From Antarctobacter albus (GTDB lineage: Bacteria > Pseudomonadota > Alphaproteobacteria > Rhodobacterales > Rhodobacteraceae), in contig NZ_FMZI01000006.1 in the NCBI RefSeq assembly GCF_900101505.1, positions 186,001-250,000 on the forward strand: a stretch of DNA of 64,000 bases, given 5' to 3'. Positions 1-8,413 of the stretch are shown here, in pieces (positions within the stretch are counted from its first letter, which is position 1; every line of letters starts with the position of its first letter). Under the pieces are notes generated by a model, which ran no database searches, was not told where the DNA came from, and was given only the letters and a program-made list of their open reading frames with translations. The position numbers were made by a program, and so were the translations under genes.

Positions 1-85
1 TTTCGATCACGCGCGCCTGGGAACCATCCATGATGGCCACGCAGGAGTTGGTGGTGCCGAGGTCGATACCGATCACTTTACCCAT
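1..85 (-). CDS. dnaK: Chaperone protein DnaK, N-terminal fragment (cut by window edge)
   Basis: The reverse strand encodes the first 28 residues of an Hsp70, starting [15 protein letters not shown], the signature phosphate-1 motif of the DnaK nucleotide-binding domain. DnaK is the ATP-dependent cytoplasmic chaperone that works with DnaJ and GrpE. The rest of the gene lies outside the window. The ATG sits at 83-85, preceded on its strand by GAAAGGGATCGAAAC, which supplies a plausible ribosome binding site. An RpoH-like promoter lies about 120 bases upstream. Confidence 0.97.
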   Translation of the reverse strand, partial: MGKVIGIDLGTTNSCVAIMDGSQARVIE

Positions 86-203
86 GTTTCGATCCCTTTC
101 ATTCTCAAGGCGATGTCACGAGGCGACGGACCCGTTACGGCATCCAGCCCCGTATGGTGGTCGCTGGGCACGCTGTAAGGGGCGTGCCCGGCGTTCGGAG
201 GAC

Positions 204-232
204 ATATAAGGAGGGGTATGAGGGCCTGCAAG
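204..232 (-). promoter_or_regulatory. RpoH (sigma32)-type promoter of dnaK
   Basis: On the reverse strand CTTG (232-229) is followed after 18 bases by CTTATAT (210-204). This matches the alphaproteobacterial heat-shock consensus CTTG-N17/18-CYTATNT. It faces dnaK and leaves an untranslated leader of roughly 110 bases. The match is seen in the sequence; its use by RpoH is inferred from the consensus and the target gene. Confidence 0.7.
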
Positions 233-309
233 CATCCTGATGACAGCATTTCACGGCTTTCTCGCTAACATCGGTTGGCATCTAGCCTGCATTCCTTGAC
301 AACCCCCTT

Positions 310-912
310 ATGACCGACGCGATCACGCAAAAAGGCTTTGTCATCCATCCGGGCTTTCTCGACCGCCCGGCGCAGGAGGCCCTGGTGGCCCGGCTGCGCG
401 AGGTTTTGGCGGTGGCGCCGCTCTTCACGCCGCGCACGCGCCGCGGGCCGATGTCGGTGCGGATGAGCGCGGCGGGCACATTTGGCTGGTACAGCGACAG
501 CAGGGGTTATCGCTATGAACGGCGCCACCCGGACGGCATCGACTGGCCGCCGATCCCCGAAGAGGTGCTTGCGATCTGGCGTGGCGTCTCGGGCTGTGAG
601 CGATTGCCGGAATGCTGCCTGATCAACTGGTACGGCGAAGGCGCGCGCATGGGCCTGCACCGGGACGAGGACGAGGCGGATTTCTCCTGCCCGGTGGTTT
701 CCGTCTCATTGGGGGACGACGGGCTGTTCCGCATGGGCAACGTGGACCGCGGTGGCAAGACCTCGTCGATCTGGCTGAAATCCGGGGACGTGGTGGTGAT
801 GGGCGGCGACGCGCGGCTGGCTTTCCACGGAGTCGACCGGATCCGCTTTGGTTCATCCACGCTGTTGCCGAAGGGCGGGCGGATCAACCTGACCCTGCGG
901 GTGGTGACCTGA
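310..912 (+). CDS. alkB: Alpha-ketoglutarate-dependent dioxygenase AlkB
   Basis: A 200-residue Fe(II)/2-oxoglutarate dioxygenase of the AlkB family, which oxidatively removes alkyl groups from damaged bases such as 1-methyladenine and 3-methylcytosine. The facial triad is visible as H117-x-D119 (GLHRDEDE) and H173 (FHGVDR), and the 2-oxoglutarate-binding RxNxTxR motif as R191 to R197 (RINLTLR). The WYGEGARMGLHRD stretch is typical of the family, and the length is close to the usual 200-216 residues. It is transcribed divergently from dnaK across a 224-base gap. No strong Shine-Dalgarno is visible before the ATG. Confidence 0.95.
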   Translation: MTDAITQKGFVIHPGFLDRPAQEALVARLREVLAVAPLFTPRTRRGPMSVRMSAAGTFGWYSDSRGYRYERRHPDGIDWPPIPEEVLAIWRGVSGCERLPECCLINWYGEGARMGLHRDEDEADFSCPVVSVSLGDDGLFRMGNVDRGGKTSSIWLKSGDVVVMGGDARLAFHGVDRIRFGSSTLLPKGGRINLTLRVVT

Positions 913-929
913 GCCTATGCGGCGCGGCC

Positions 930-1532
930 CTAGTCCGACAGTTCGCAACAGCCGGAATAGACATAGCCATCGGACCCGGTGACGATCAGCGTCGCGTCCA
1001 GCCCGAATTCATTGTCGGACATGCCGTTGTCGCAATAGGCCCCGGCCACGACAAGCGCCAGATCGCGGCTGCCGTTCGTCCCTTGCAGGACGTATTTTTC
1101 CAGCGGGTTGTAGGCCCTCTGGAACAGGCCAACGGAAAACCTGTCGCCGGCCTCGTAGTTCATTGGTGTCCGGATCGTGGCGTCCTGCCCGGCAAAGACT
1201 TCGACATCCCAGAAGGGTTCCGTGCCGCCGCAGGTCACGCGGCGGACATTGGGCAAATCGCCGTCGGCGCGCGGGGACAGATAGCGCAGCGAGGCCCATC
1301 CGGGCCCTTCTCCGGCATTCACGAGGCCCCAGTTGCCCTCGGCCCGCACCACCTCGATGCCCCGGGCGTCGAAGGCCAGTTCGCCGACCTTGTCGTGCCC
1401 GGCCCCCGGCCCGGCACGCAGGTTCAGCACATCATCCGGGGCCACGCCCACGACGTCATGCAGGCGCGGATAGGTGTCCTGGGCCGCGGCGGCGCCACCG
1501 AGGACCAGCAGTGCAAGCAGAATCCTCAGCAT
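930..1532 (-). CDS. Secreted SH3-domain protein with C-terminal GTEPFW (COG3650-like) domain, copy 1
   Basis: A 200-residue exported protein. Residues 1-17 form a signal peptide (MLRILLALLVLGGAAAAQ). A bacterial SH3 domain follows (about 25-90; LNLRAGPGAGHDKVGEL), then a C-terminal domain with the CGGTEPFWDVEV and CDNGMSDNEFG motifs characteristic of COG3650-type envelope proteins. The molecular function is not known; SH3b domains often bind peptidoglycan. It lies directly downstream of a paralogue with the same architecture (1547-2143), separated by 14 bases, so the two are probably co-transcribed and arose by tandem duplication. Paired cysteines near the C-terminus (GCC) are shared by both copies. 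Confidence 0.8.
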   Translation of the reverse strand: MLRILLALLVLGGAAAAQDTYPRLHDVVGVAPDDVLNLRAGPGAGHDKVGELAFDARGIEVVRAEGNWGLVNAGEGPGWASLRYLSPRADGDLPNVRRVTCGGTEPFWDVEVFAGQDATIRTPMNYEAGDRFSVGLFQRAYNPLEKYVLQGTNGSRDLALVVAGAYCDNGMSDNEFGLDATLIVTGSDGYVYSGCCELSD

Positions 1533-1546
1533 CGCCGCCCCCTGCC

Positions 1547-2143
1547 TCAGTTCATGTCCAGCGAACAGCAGCCGGTGTAGACCTGCGTTTCATAGCCGCC
1601 GATCACCACCGCACCGGAATAGCCGAACTTGTAGTCGGACATGCCGTCGGTGCAGATCTCATGGGTCATGACCAGGGTCACATGTTCGCCCATCTTGGCG
1701 CCCAGCAGGGCAAAGGGATGGTCGCGGCTGGCGGCGGTCGTCAGGCCCGAGGCGCTGAACACCTTGTCGTCGTCGTCGGGGCGGGTGAAGGTCAGCTTAT
1801 CGTCCTGCACCACGGTCGCGCTCCAGAACGGTTCGGTGCCGAAACACTTGAACTGGTAGCCGGCGGGCAGCTCGGTGCCCTCGAGACGCTCCATCGATTC
1901 CAGCGGAACCCAGCCGGACAGTCCCTCGACGTTGACGCGGCCCCAACCGTCGTCTTCCTCGATCACCTCGACCAGCCGCGCGTCATGATCCAGCGCGCCG
2001 ATCACGGTGCCGTTCTCCGTCGGGCGGGTGCGCATGTTCAGCACGTCGCCATCATCCAGCCCGGTGACGTTGTAGAGCGCCGGGAAATCCTGCGCCGAAG
2101 CTGCCCCTGCGAGGCAGATGAAAATGGCTGCAAATCTATTCAT
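1547..2143 (-). CDS. Secreted SH3-domain protein with C-terminal GTEPFW (COG3650-like) domain, copy 2
   Basis: A 198-residue paralogue of the next gene downstream. It has a signal peptide (MNRFAAIFICLAGAASAQ), an SH3b domain (LNMRTRPTENGTVIGAL), then CFGTEPFWSATV, CTDGMSDYKFG and a C-terminal TGCC. It is the first gene of the probable pair; the start is preceded on its strand by AAGGACGAGAGAGTA, a usable ribosome binding site. Export to the periplasm is well supported by the signal peptide; the biochemical role is unknown. Confidence 0.8.
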   Translation of the reverse strand: MNRFAAIFICLAGAASAQDFPALYNVTGLDDGDVLNMRTRPTENGTVIGALDHDARLVEVIEEDDGWGRVNVEGLSGWVPLESMERLEGTELPAGYQFKCFGTEPFWSATVVQDDKLTFTRPDDDDKVFSASGLTTAASRDHPFALLGAKMGEHVTLVMTHEICTDGMSDYKFGYSGAVVIGGYETQVYTGCCSLDMN

Positions 2144-2191
2144 TACTCTCTCGTCCTTATGTCCGCGCCCAGGACCGGAAGAGCGAGACCG

Positions 2192-3022
2192 TCAGCGGCG
2201 CGCGCTCCACGAGGCCGAGGCGTGTTTGCGGGTGTAGAACTCACCCATGAGACCAATCATTACGAGGATGATACTCAGGTACAAAGCATATTCCCAGTCG
2301 GAATTCCGGGGGTTGTAATCCACGAAAGCGTACCCACGCGACTGGTCGATGGTGTGAAACAGGGGATTCCAGTCGAACATCACCAACATGTAGCTGGGCA
2401 GCGTATTGGCCACGAACATCTTGCCGCTCGCGATCATGTTGGCGCGCTGGTACACGGTCGAGATGATGCTGACCGGGGTCGGGAACCAGGGTTTCGCCGC
2501 CAGGAAGACCAGCCCGATCGCCCCGCCCGAGAACCAGGACAGCAGGATCATCGCCAGGCAACCGATCGGATCGTGGATCTCCTGCATGACCTCGGGGTTG
2601 AAGGCCACGTCGTAGACGAAGAGAATCACCATCAGCGACAGGATCTGGATGTAGAGCGTCGAGATCATCGCCGAAACGATGGCGATGGCCGTGTTCATCG
2701 GCGCGTGCTGCATCATCGGGCTGGCCGGCCCCTCGGACCCGGCGACGGCACCCAGCGTCTTGGTATGCGTCATGAAGAGAAAGACGCCGGTCATGATGTA
2801 GACAAGGAAATCGCCGCGCAGCGCCGCGCTGCGCATCCCGAGGATCTGGAACATGAAATAGAACGCCAGGACGAAGATGATCGTCTGCAGCATGTTCATG
2901 AAGATCGCGATGAAGGCATTGCCATGCGTCTTGCGCACCGCGCGCACGGAATTGTGGTAGATCAATTCAAGGATGTAGATGATGGAACCCAGCCGGGAGC
3001 GGGGTCTTGAAGCCTGAAACAT
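2192..3022 (-). CDS. ABC-2 type transporter permease, KpsM-like (polysaccharide export)
   Basis: A 276-residue membrane protein with about six hydrophobic segments and the layout of ABC-2 permeases of the KpsM/Wzm group, which move polysaccharide across the inner membrane. The start at 3022 (MFQASRPRSRLGS) is preferred over an upstream ATG at 3088 because GGAG lies at the right distance before it. No KpsT-type ATPase is adjacent here; the partner must be encoded elsewhere. Next to cysQ and the glycosyltransferase cluster, a role in surface-glycan export is likely. A general ABC-2 permease for another substrate is the alternative. Confidence 0.8.
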   Translation of the reverse strand: MFQASRPRSRLGSIIYILELIYHNSVRAVRKTHGNAFIAIFMNMLQTIIFVLAFYFMFQILGMRSAALRGDFLVYIMTGVFLFMTHTKTLGAVAGSEGPASPMMQHAPMNTAIAIVSAMISTLYIQILSLMVILFVYDVAFNPEVMQEIHDPIGCLAMILLSWFSGGAIGLVFLAAKPWFPTPVSIISTVYQRANMIASGKMFVANTLPSYMLVMFDWNPLFHTIDQSRGYAFVDYNPRNSDWEYALYLSIILVMIGLMGEFYTRKHASASWSARR

Positions 3023-3150
3023 CTTGCCTGCTCCGGGTGCGCCCTTGCCATCGACCGCACACTTGCCGTTTTTGATTGCGGGCAGCATAAGGCCCGCGAG
3101 CTTTCAAATCAATAAATCCGCGTGGGTCCCGCGCGGTCTGGAGCCTTGTC

Positions 3151-3948
3151 ATGAACTATTCAGAACTGACCACCGTGATGCGCCGACTGGCCCTGCAGGC
3201 GGGCGAAAAGATCATGGAGATCTACAACTCCGACGATTTCGAGGTCATGGTGAAGTCCGACAACAGCCCCGTCACTGTCGCGGACGAAGCCGCCGACGCG
3301 TTGATCTCCGAGGGCCTGCGCGCGGCCTTCCCGAACGTGGCGCTGGTGACCGAGGAACAGGCCGACAGCCACGACATTTCGGCCATGACCTTCTTGATCG
3401 TCGATCCGCTGGACGGCACCAAGGAATTCATCAAGAGGCGCGGCGATTTCACCGTGAACATTGCGCTGGTCGAGGATGGCGTGCCGACGCGCGGCGTCGT
3501 CTATGCCCCCGCCAAGGGCCGCATGTTCTACACCGACAGCGTCGGAAAATCGGTCGAGGAAACAGGCCCCTTCGACCTGGAAACCACCGGGGAAACCACG
3601 CCGATCAACGTCACCGACCCCGACAATTCCAAGCTGATGGTGGTGGCGTCGAAATCGCACCGCGACCAGGCCACCGACGACTACATCGCCAAGTATGACG
3701 TCAAGGACATGACCAGCGCAGGCTCCTCGCTGAAATTCTGCCTTGTCGCCACCGGCGAGGCAGATCTCTACCCGCGCCTGGGCCGCACGATGGAATGGGA
3801 CACTGCCGCCGGTCATGCCGTCCTGCACGGCGCGGGCGGCCGCGTGGTGCGCTTCGACGATCACACCCCGCTGGCCTATGGCAAGGAAGGTTTCGCCAAC
3901 CCCTTCTTCATCGCCTACGCTCCGGGCGTGGATCTGAAAGAGGCCTGA
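3151..3948 (+). CDS. cysQ: 3'(2'),5'-bisphosphate nucleotidase CysQ
   Basis: A 265-residue inositol-monophosphatase-superfamily enzyme. It carries the metal-binding motifs EEQ (about 70), DPLDGTKEF (about 90-98) and WDTAAGHAVL (about 215), the set expected for CysQ. CysQ hydrolyses 3'-phosphoadenosine 5'-phosphate (PAP) to AMP and phosphate. PAP is the by-product of PAPS-dependent sulfotransferases and of PAPS reduction, which fits a locus with a sulfotransferase (11128-12555). GGAG sits seven bases before the ATG. It diverges from the ABC permease, and the next glycosyltransferase begins six bases after its stop, suggesting one operon. Confidence 0.95.
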   Translation: MNYSELTTVMRRLALQAGEKIMEIYNSDDFEVMVKSDNSPVTVADEAADALISEGLRAAFPNVALVTEEQADSHDISAMTFLIVDPLDGTKEFIKRRGDFTVNIALVEDGVPTRGVVYAPAKGRMFYTDSVGKSVEETGPFDLETTGETTPINVTDPDNSKLMVVASKSHRDQATDDYIAKYDVKDMTSAGSSLKFCLVATGEADLYPRLGRTMEWDTAAGHAVLHGAGGRVVRFDDHTPLAYGKEGFANPFFIAYAPGVDLKEA

Positions 3949-3954
3949 GCCAAG

Positions 3955-5178
3955 GTGACCCCGCCGGTCAGCATCGTCATCGTCAGCCGGGACCGCCCGG
4001 CGGCCTTGGCGCGCTGCCTGACCGGCGTGGCGCAACTGGACTACGCCCCGTTTGAGGTGATCGTGGTCACCTGCCCTGCCGGGGCAAAAGTGGTGACCAG
4101 CCGCCCCGATGCACCTCAGATCAAACTGATCTCCTACGACGCGGCGAATATTTCCGCTGCCCGGAATCTAGGCATCGGCGCCGCGAGCGGTGAAATTGTC
4201 GCCTTTGTCGATGATGACGCAGTGCCCGAACCGCTCTGGCTGCGGCACCTCGTGGCGCCCTTTTCGGAGCCCCGCGTGGCCTGCGCCGGCGGCTATGTGA
4301 TCGGGCGCAACGGCATCTCGTTCCAGTGGCAGGCCCGCACGGTCGATGTGACCGGCACCGCCCATGACTTGGATCTGCCCGGTGACGCCCCCGTGGTCCC
4401 TACCCCGCCCGAAGGCCAGGTCATCAAGACCGAGGGCACCAACATGGCGGTGCGCCGGTCGGTGCTGGCCGAGATGGGCGGCTTTGACCCCGCCTTTCGG
4501 TTCTACCTGGACGAAACCGACCTGAACCTGCGCCTTGCCGCCCTGGGGCATCTGACCGCGCTGGTGCCACTGGCGCAGGTGCATCACGGCTTTGCCGAAA
4601 GTCCCCGCCGCGCCCGCGACCGCAGCCCGCGAGACCTGAGCCAGATCGGCGCCTCGCAGATGGTCTTTCTGCGCAAGCACTGCCCGCAAAAGGCACGCAA
4701 ACCGGCCTGGAGAGCCTTTGTTCGCGCCCAGCGCCACCGGCTTTTGCGCTTCATGCAGCGCGGGCCGCTGGACCCGGCAGACGTGATGCGGCTGATGCGG
4801 GGGCTGCGCCAAGGCGGCAAGGCGGGTGAGACCCGCGGCTTTGGCGAAACCCCGCCGCTGCCCCCGGCGGATCAGCCCTTCCTGCCCTTTCCCGGCCGCC
4901 CGGACGCGCCACGCATCCACCTGTCCGGTCGTCCTTGGCAGGCCCGCCGACTGCGGACCGAGGCCGCGAAAGCGGTGGAAAACGGTGCCATCGTCAGCCT
5001 GTTTCTCTTTTCTCCGACAGCCCGGCGCCACCGCGTCCGCTTTGCCCCCGACGGCGTCTGGCTGCAGTCCGGCGGCCTATTCGGGCAAAGCCTGAGAGAG
5101 GGGCGCGCGATCCGTCCGTGGCTCTTTTCTTCTCGCCTCTCGTCCGAGATTGTGCGAGTGCAGAAACTGCGAGGTTAA
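3955..5178 (+). CDS. Family 2 glycosyltransferase with C-terminal extension
   Basis: A 407-residue GT-A fold glycosyltransferase. The N-terminal nucleotide-sugar-binding region (VSIVIVSRDRPAALARCL), the metal-binding DDD at about 90-92 (VAFVDDDAVPEPLW) and the acceptor-site LDETDLNLRL are all present. Residues after about 280 form a basic, arginine-rich extension without a recognised fold. It starts at GTG six bases after cysQ, with AAGG directly before it. The donor and acceptor cannot be read from sequence; the setting (galU, galE, other transferases) points to exopolysaccharide or LPS decoration. Confidence 0.88.
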   Translation: MTPPVSIVIVSRDRPAALARCLTGVAQLDYAPFEVIVVTCPAGAKVVTSRPDAPQIKLISYDAANISAARNLGIGAASGEIVAFVDDDAVPEPLWLRHLVAPFSEPRVACAGGYVIGRNGISFQWQARTVDVTGTAHDLDLPGDAPVVPTPPEGQVIKTEGTNMAVRRSVLAEMGGFDPAFRFYLDETDLNLRLAALGHLTALVPLAQVHHGFAESPRRARDRSPRDLSQIGASQMVFLRKHCPQKARKPAWRAFVRAQRHRLLRFMQRGPLDPADVMRLMRGLRQGGKAGETRGFGETPPLPPADQPFLPFPGRPDAPRIHLSGRPWQARRLRTEAAKAVENGAIVSLFLFSPTARRHRVRFAPDGVWLQSGGLFGQSLREGRAIRPWLFSSRLSSEIVRVQKLRG

Positions 5179-5189
5179 TACGCCATCGT

Positions 5190-5204
5190 GGGTCCGAAGG
5201 GCCC
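5190..5204 (+). terminator. Short hairpin after the glycosyltransferase gene
   Basis: GGGTCC-GAA-GGGCCC forms a 6-bp stem with one G-T pair, twelve bases after the stop codon at 5178. It lacks a clear T-run, so it may be a weak terminator or an mRNA 3' end. The region between it and galU (5205-5317) shows no gene. Confidence 0.35.
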
Positions 5205-5317
5205 TTCATGACATATTGGGAACACAACTTTACCAAGGTTTTTGCCCTGCCTTAGGATATTCAGGTCGCAAGGCCAGGCCCCTACCGGCCCGAAGGCAAG
5301 GACATATGGAGACTGTA

Positions 5318-6208
5318 ATGAACACGAAAGTCACCAAGGCGATCTTTCCCGTGGCAGGGCTTGGCACCCGTTTCCTCCCGGCCACCAAATCCGTTCCGAA
5401 GGAAATCATGACACTGGTGGACCGGCCCCTGGTCCAATACGCCATCGACGAGGCGCGCGCCGCCGGGATCGAGGAATTCATTTTTGTCACCTCGCGCGGC
5501 AAAGGCGCGCTCGAGGATTATTTCGACGTCGCCCCGCAGCTGGAAGAAGAGCTGCGTCGCAAGGGCAAGGACGCTCTGCTGGACATCCTGCTGTCGACCA
5601 ACATGGACTCGGGCGAGATCGCCTATATCCGCCAGCACAAGGCGCTTGGCCTGGGACACGCCATCTGGTGCGCACGCCGGCTGGTCGGGAACGAGCCCTT
5701 TGCCGTCATGCTGCCCGACGACGTGATCGCCGCCGACAAGCCCTGCCTGCAGCAGATGGTCGAGGCCTACCAGGACACCGGCGGCTGCATGGTCGCCGCG
5801 ATGGAAGTGCCGCGCGACAAGGTCAGCGCCTACGGCGTGCTCGACTGTTCCGAGGATATGGGCCACATGGTCAAGGTGCGGGGCATGGTCGAGAAACCCA
5901 AGGCCGAAGACGCGCCGTCGAACCTGGCGGTGATCGGGCGCTACATCCTGTCCCCCGACGTGTTCAAGCACCTGGAAAACCCGGAAACCGGCGCCGGCGG
6001 AGAGATCCAGCTGACCGATGCCATCGCCAAGGAAATCGACTCCAGCGGCGTCTACGGTTACCGCTTCAACGGCCAGCGCTTCGACTGCGGATCGAAGGCC
6101 GGGTTCCTGCAGGCGACCGTGGCCTTTGGCCTGGCGCGCGACGATCTCAAGGATGACCTGGGCGCCTATCTCGACGAACTGGCGGTGACCCGCAAGGCGG
6201 CGGAATAA
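5318..6208 (+). CDS. galU: UTP--glucose-1-phosphate uridylyltransferase
   Basis: A 296-residue nucleotidyltransferase that makes UDP-glucose from UTP and glucose-1-phosphate. The N-terminal signature VAGLGTRFLPATKSVPKEM-type motif and VMLPDDVI match GalU. The start at 5318 is chosen because GGAG lies six bases upstream and the resulting protein has the usual GalU length; an in-frame ATG at 5306 would add four residues. galE follows five bases after the stop, so the pair would supply UDP-glucose and UDP-galactose to the surrounding transferases. Confidence 0.96.
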   Translation: MNTKVTKAIFPVAGLGTRFLPATKSVPKEIMTLVDRPLVQYAIDEARAAGIEEFIFVTSRGKGALEDYFDVAPQLEEELRRKGKDALLDILLSTNMDSGEIAYIRQHKALGLGHAIWCARRLVGNEPFAVMLPDDVIAADKPCLQQMVEAYQDTGGCMVAAMEVPRDKVSAYGVLDCSEDMGHMVKVRGMVEKPKAEDAPSNLAVIGRYILSPDVFKHLENPETGAGGEIQLTDAIAKEIDSSGVYGYRFNGQRFDCGSKAGFLQATVAFGLARDDLKDDLGAYLDELAVTRKAAE

Positions 6209-6213
6209 GTCCC

Positions 6214-7197
6214 GTGTCGAACGTATTGGTGACAGGCGGGGCGGGCTATATTGGCAGTCACGCCTGCAAGGCATTAAGAGCGGCGGGCTACACGCCCGTC
6301 ACCTACGACAACCTCGTGACCGGCTGGAAGGACGCGGTGAAATTCGGCCCCTTCGAAGAGGGCGCGCTGTCTGATCGCGCACGCCTGGACGAGGTCTTTG
6401 CCAAGTGGCAGCCGATCGCCGTCATGCATTTCGCCGCCCTGAGCCAGGTCGGCGAGGCGATGGCCAAGCCCGGCCTTTACTGGCGCAACAACGTCGAAGG
6501 CTCGCTGACCCTGATCGAGGCCGCCTGCGCCGCGGGCTGCCTGGATTTCGTCTTTTCCTCGACCTGCGCCACCTACGGCGAGCATGACAATGTCGTGCTG
6601 GACGAACACACCCCGCAAGAGCCGCTGAACGCCTATGGCGCGTCGAAACGCGCAGTGGAAAACATCCTGCGGGATTTCGAGGCGTCGCACGGGCTGAAAT
6701 CTGTGATCTTCCGCTATTTCAACGTGGCGGGCGCCGACCCCGAAGGCGAGGTGGGCGAGCATCACCGCCCAGAGACACACCTGATCCCGGTCATGCTGGA
6801 GGCGGTGGACGGCAAGCGCCCCGGCCTGACCGTGCATGGCACGGACTACGACACGCCGGACGGCACTTGCATCCGCGACTACGTCCACGTCATGGACCTG
6901 GTCGAGGCGCATGTGCTGGGCCTGCGCTGGCTGCGCGACGGCAAAGGCAGCCGCATCTTCAACCTTGGCACTGGGCGCGGCTTTTCCGTGCGCGAGGTGA
7001 TCGAGGCGGCGGGTCAGGTGACGAACCTGCCCGTGCCCTGCACCGACGGCCCACGCCGCGCGGGCGATGCCACAAAACTGGTCTCGGGCTCGACCCGCGC
7101 CAGCGAGGACCTGGGATGGGAGCCGTACCGTTCGACCATGCCGCAGATGATCGCCGACGCCTGGCGCTGGCACAAAGATGGCCATTACTCCGCGTGA
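6214..7197 (+). CDS. galE: UDP-glucose 4-epimerase
   Basis: A 327-residue extended short-chain dehydrogenase. The NAD-binding GGAGYIG motif (8-14) and the catalytic Y141-x3-K145 (YGASK) are present, as are SST at about 116-118 and FRYFNVAGA. It interconverts UDP-glucose and UDP-galactose in the cytoplasm. It starts at GTG five bases after galU. Its last 20 bases overlap the next glycosyltransferase, evidence of tight translational coupling. Confidence 0.96.
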   Translation: MSNVLVTGGAGYIGSHACKALRAAGYTPVTYDNLVTGWKDAVKFGPFEEGALSDRARLDEVFAKWQPIAVMHFAALSQVGEAMAKPGLYWRNNVEGSLTLIEAACAAGCLDFVFSSTCATYGEHDNVVLDEHTPQEPLNAYGASKRAVENILRDFEASHGLKSVIFRYFNVAGADPEGEVGEHHRPETHLIPVMLEAVDGKRPGLTVHGTDYDTPDGTCIRDYVHVMDLVEAHVLGLRWLRDGKGSRIFNLGTGRGFSVREVIEAAGQVTNLPVPCTDGPRRAGDATKLVSGSTRASEDLGWEPYRSTMPQMIADAWRWHKDGHYSA

Positions 7198-8362
7198 CCG
7201 CCTGCTGGACCTGACCCGGCTGGTCAGCCGGGCGGGCCGCCCCATGACCGGCGTAGACCGAGTCGAATTCGCCTATCTCACTCACCTGTTGCAGCATGGC
7301 CGCCTCTGGGGTCTGGTGCGCTCATCGCTGGGCTATGTTCTGCTGGATGCCACAGGCTGTGCCGCCCTGCGCGACCGGATCGCGGCGGGCAACTGGGGCG
7401 AGGCCGACCGCCTGTCACGGATCAAGCGCGGGCTGGACCCGATGCGCGCGCGGGCGGAATCAGACCTGCGCCGGATCTGCGTGGCACGTTGCCTGCCCTT
7501 GCGCCTGTCCGCCATGCTGCGCCGCCATCTGCCGTGCGGCCTCACCTATGTGAACACCGGCCACACCAACCTGACGGATCGTGTCCTGTCGGCGCTGCGG
7601 GGCATCGACGCCCGGGTGACCGTGTTCATCCATGACACCATCCCGCTGGACGTGCCGCAGTACCAGCGCCCCGGCACGGTCGGCCGCTTTCGCCATTTCC
7701 TGAACCGCGCCGCGCGGGCCGATCTGCTGGTCTGCAACTCGCGCCAGACAGAGCGTGACTTGGCCAGGCACCTCGCCGCGCAACGCCTGCCGCAGACGAT
7801 CTCGGCCCCGCTGGGGCTGGATCTGACGGAGCCGGCGCAGGCACCTGATGGTCCCTGGACCGCGCCCTATTTCGTCACCCTCGGCACCATCGAGCCGCGC
7901 AAGAACCACGCCCTGCTGCTGGACCTCTGGGACGACATCCCCGACGCCCACCTGCTGATCTGCGGCAGCCGGGGTTGGGAAAACCACGCGGTTTTTGAAC
8001 GCCTCGACGCACATCCGGCGCGCGTGCACGAACTGCCCGGGCTGGATGACGGGCAGGTGGCCGCGCTGCTGGCAGGCAGCGCCGGGATGCTCTTTCCCAG
8101 CGTTGCCGAAGGCTATGGTCTGCCCCCGGTCGAGGCGGCGGCGCTAGGCGTACCGTTGCTGCTGAACAACCTCCCGATCTACAGGGAGGTTCTGGGCGAC
8201 ATTCCCGTTTACGCAGATGTTGCGGACACGTATCTTTGGCGCAAAGAGATAAGCCGGATGGCAGCGGATCATCGGGCAGGACGGACCCGCGCGGAACAGG
8301 CACCGCGCTTTGCGCCCCCGACCTGGGAGGCGCATTTCAAAACGGTCTTAACCCTGACCTGA
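7178..8362 (+). CDS. Family 4-type (GT-B) glycosyltransferase
   Basis: A 394-residue GT-B fold glycosyltransferase (glycosyl transferases group 1). The second Rossmann half begins near YFVTLGTIEPRKNH (231-244), and the E-x7-E donor-binding motif is E311 to E319 (AEGYGLPPVEAAALG). The gene begins inside the end of galE (20-base overlap), so it belongs to the same operon. It probably adds a hexose or related sugar from a nucleotide donor to a membrane-associated glycan. The exact sugar is not predictable. Confidence 0.88.
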   Translation: MAITPRDRLLDLTRLVSRAGRPMTGVDRVEFAYLTHLLQHGRLWGLVRSSLGYVLLDATGCAALRDRIAAGNWGEADRLSRIKRGLDPMRARAESDLRRICVARCLPLRLSAMLRRHLPCGLTYVNTGHTNLTDRVLSALRGIDARVTVFIHDTIPLDVPQYQRPGTVGRFRHFLNRAARADLLVCNSRQTERDLARHLAAQRLPQTISAPLGLDLTEPAQAPDGPWTAPYFVTLGTIEPRKNHALLLDLWDDIPDAHLLICGSRGWENHAVFERLDAHPARVHELPGLDDGQVAALLAGSAGMLFPSVAEGYGLPPVEAAALGVPLLLNNLPIYREVLGDIPVYADVADTYLWRKEISRMAADHRAGRTRAEQAPRFAPPTWEAHFKTVLTLT

Positions 8363-8413
8363 TAGCAGCCCGAGACAGGGCGCCCGTCCGGCGCGATTCA
8401 AGAGGCACGCATT

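Noticed and set aside
1163-3010. Forward reading frame (615 codons) spanning the SH3 genes and the ABC permease
   Set aside because: It covers three clear reverse-strand genes, including a hydrophobic permease, and is rich in Arg, His and Pro as expected of a shadow frame.
5205-5317. Riboswitch or leader upstream of galU
   Set aside because: The 113-base stretch after the short hairpin shows no conserved riboswitch core or second strong stem that I can recognise.
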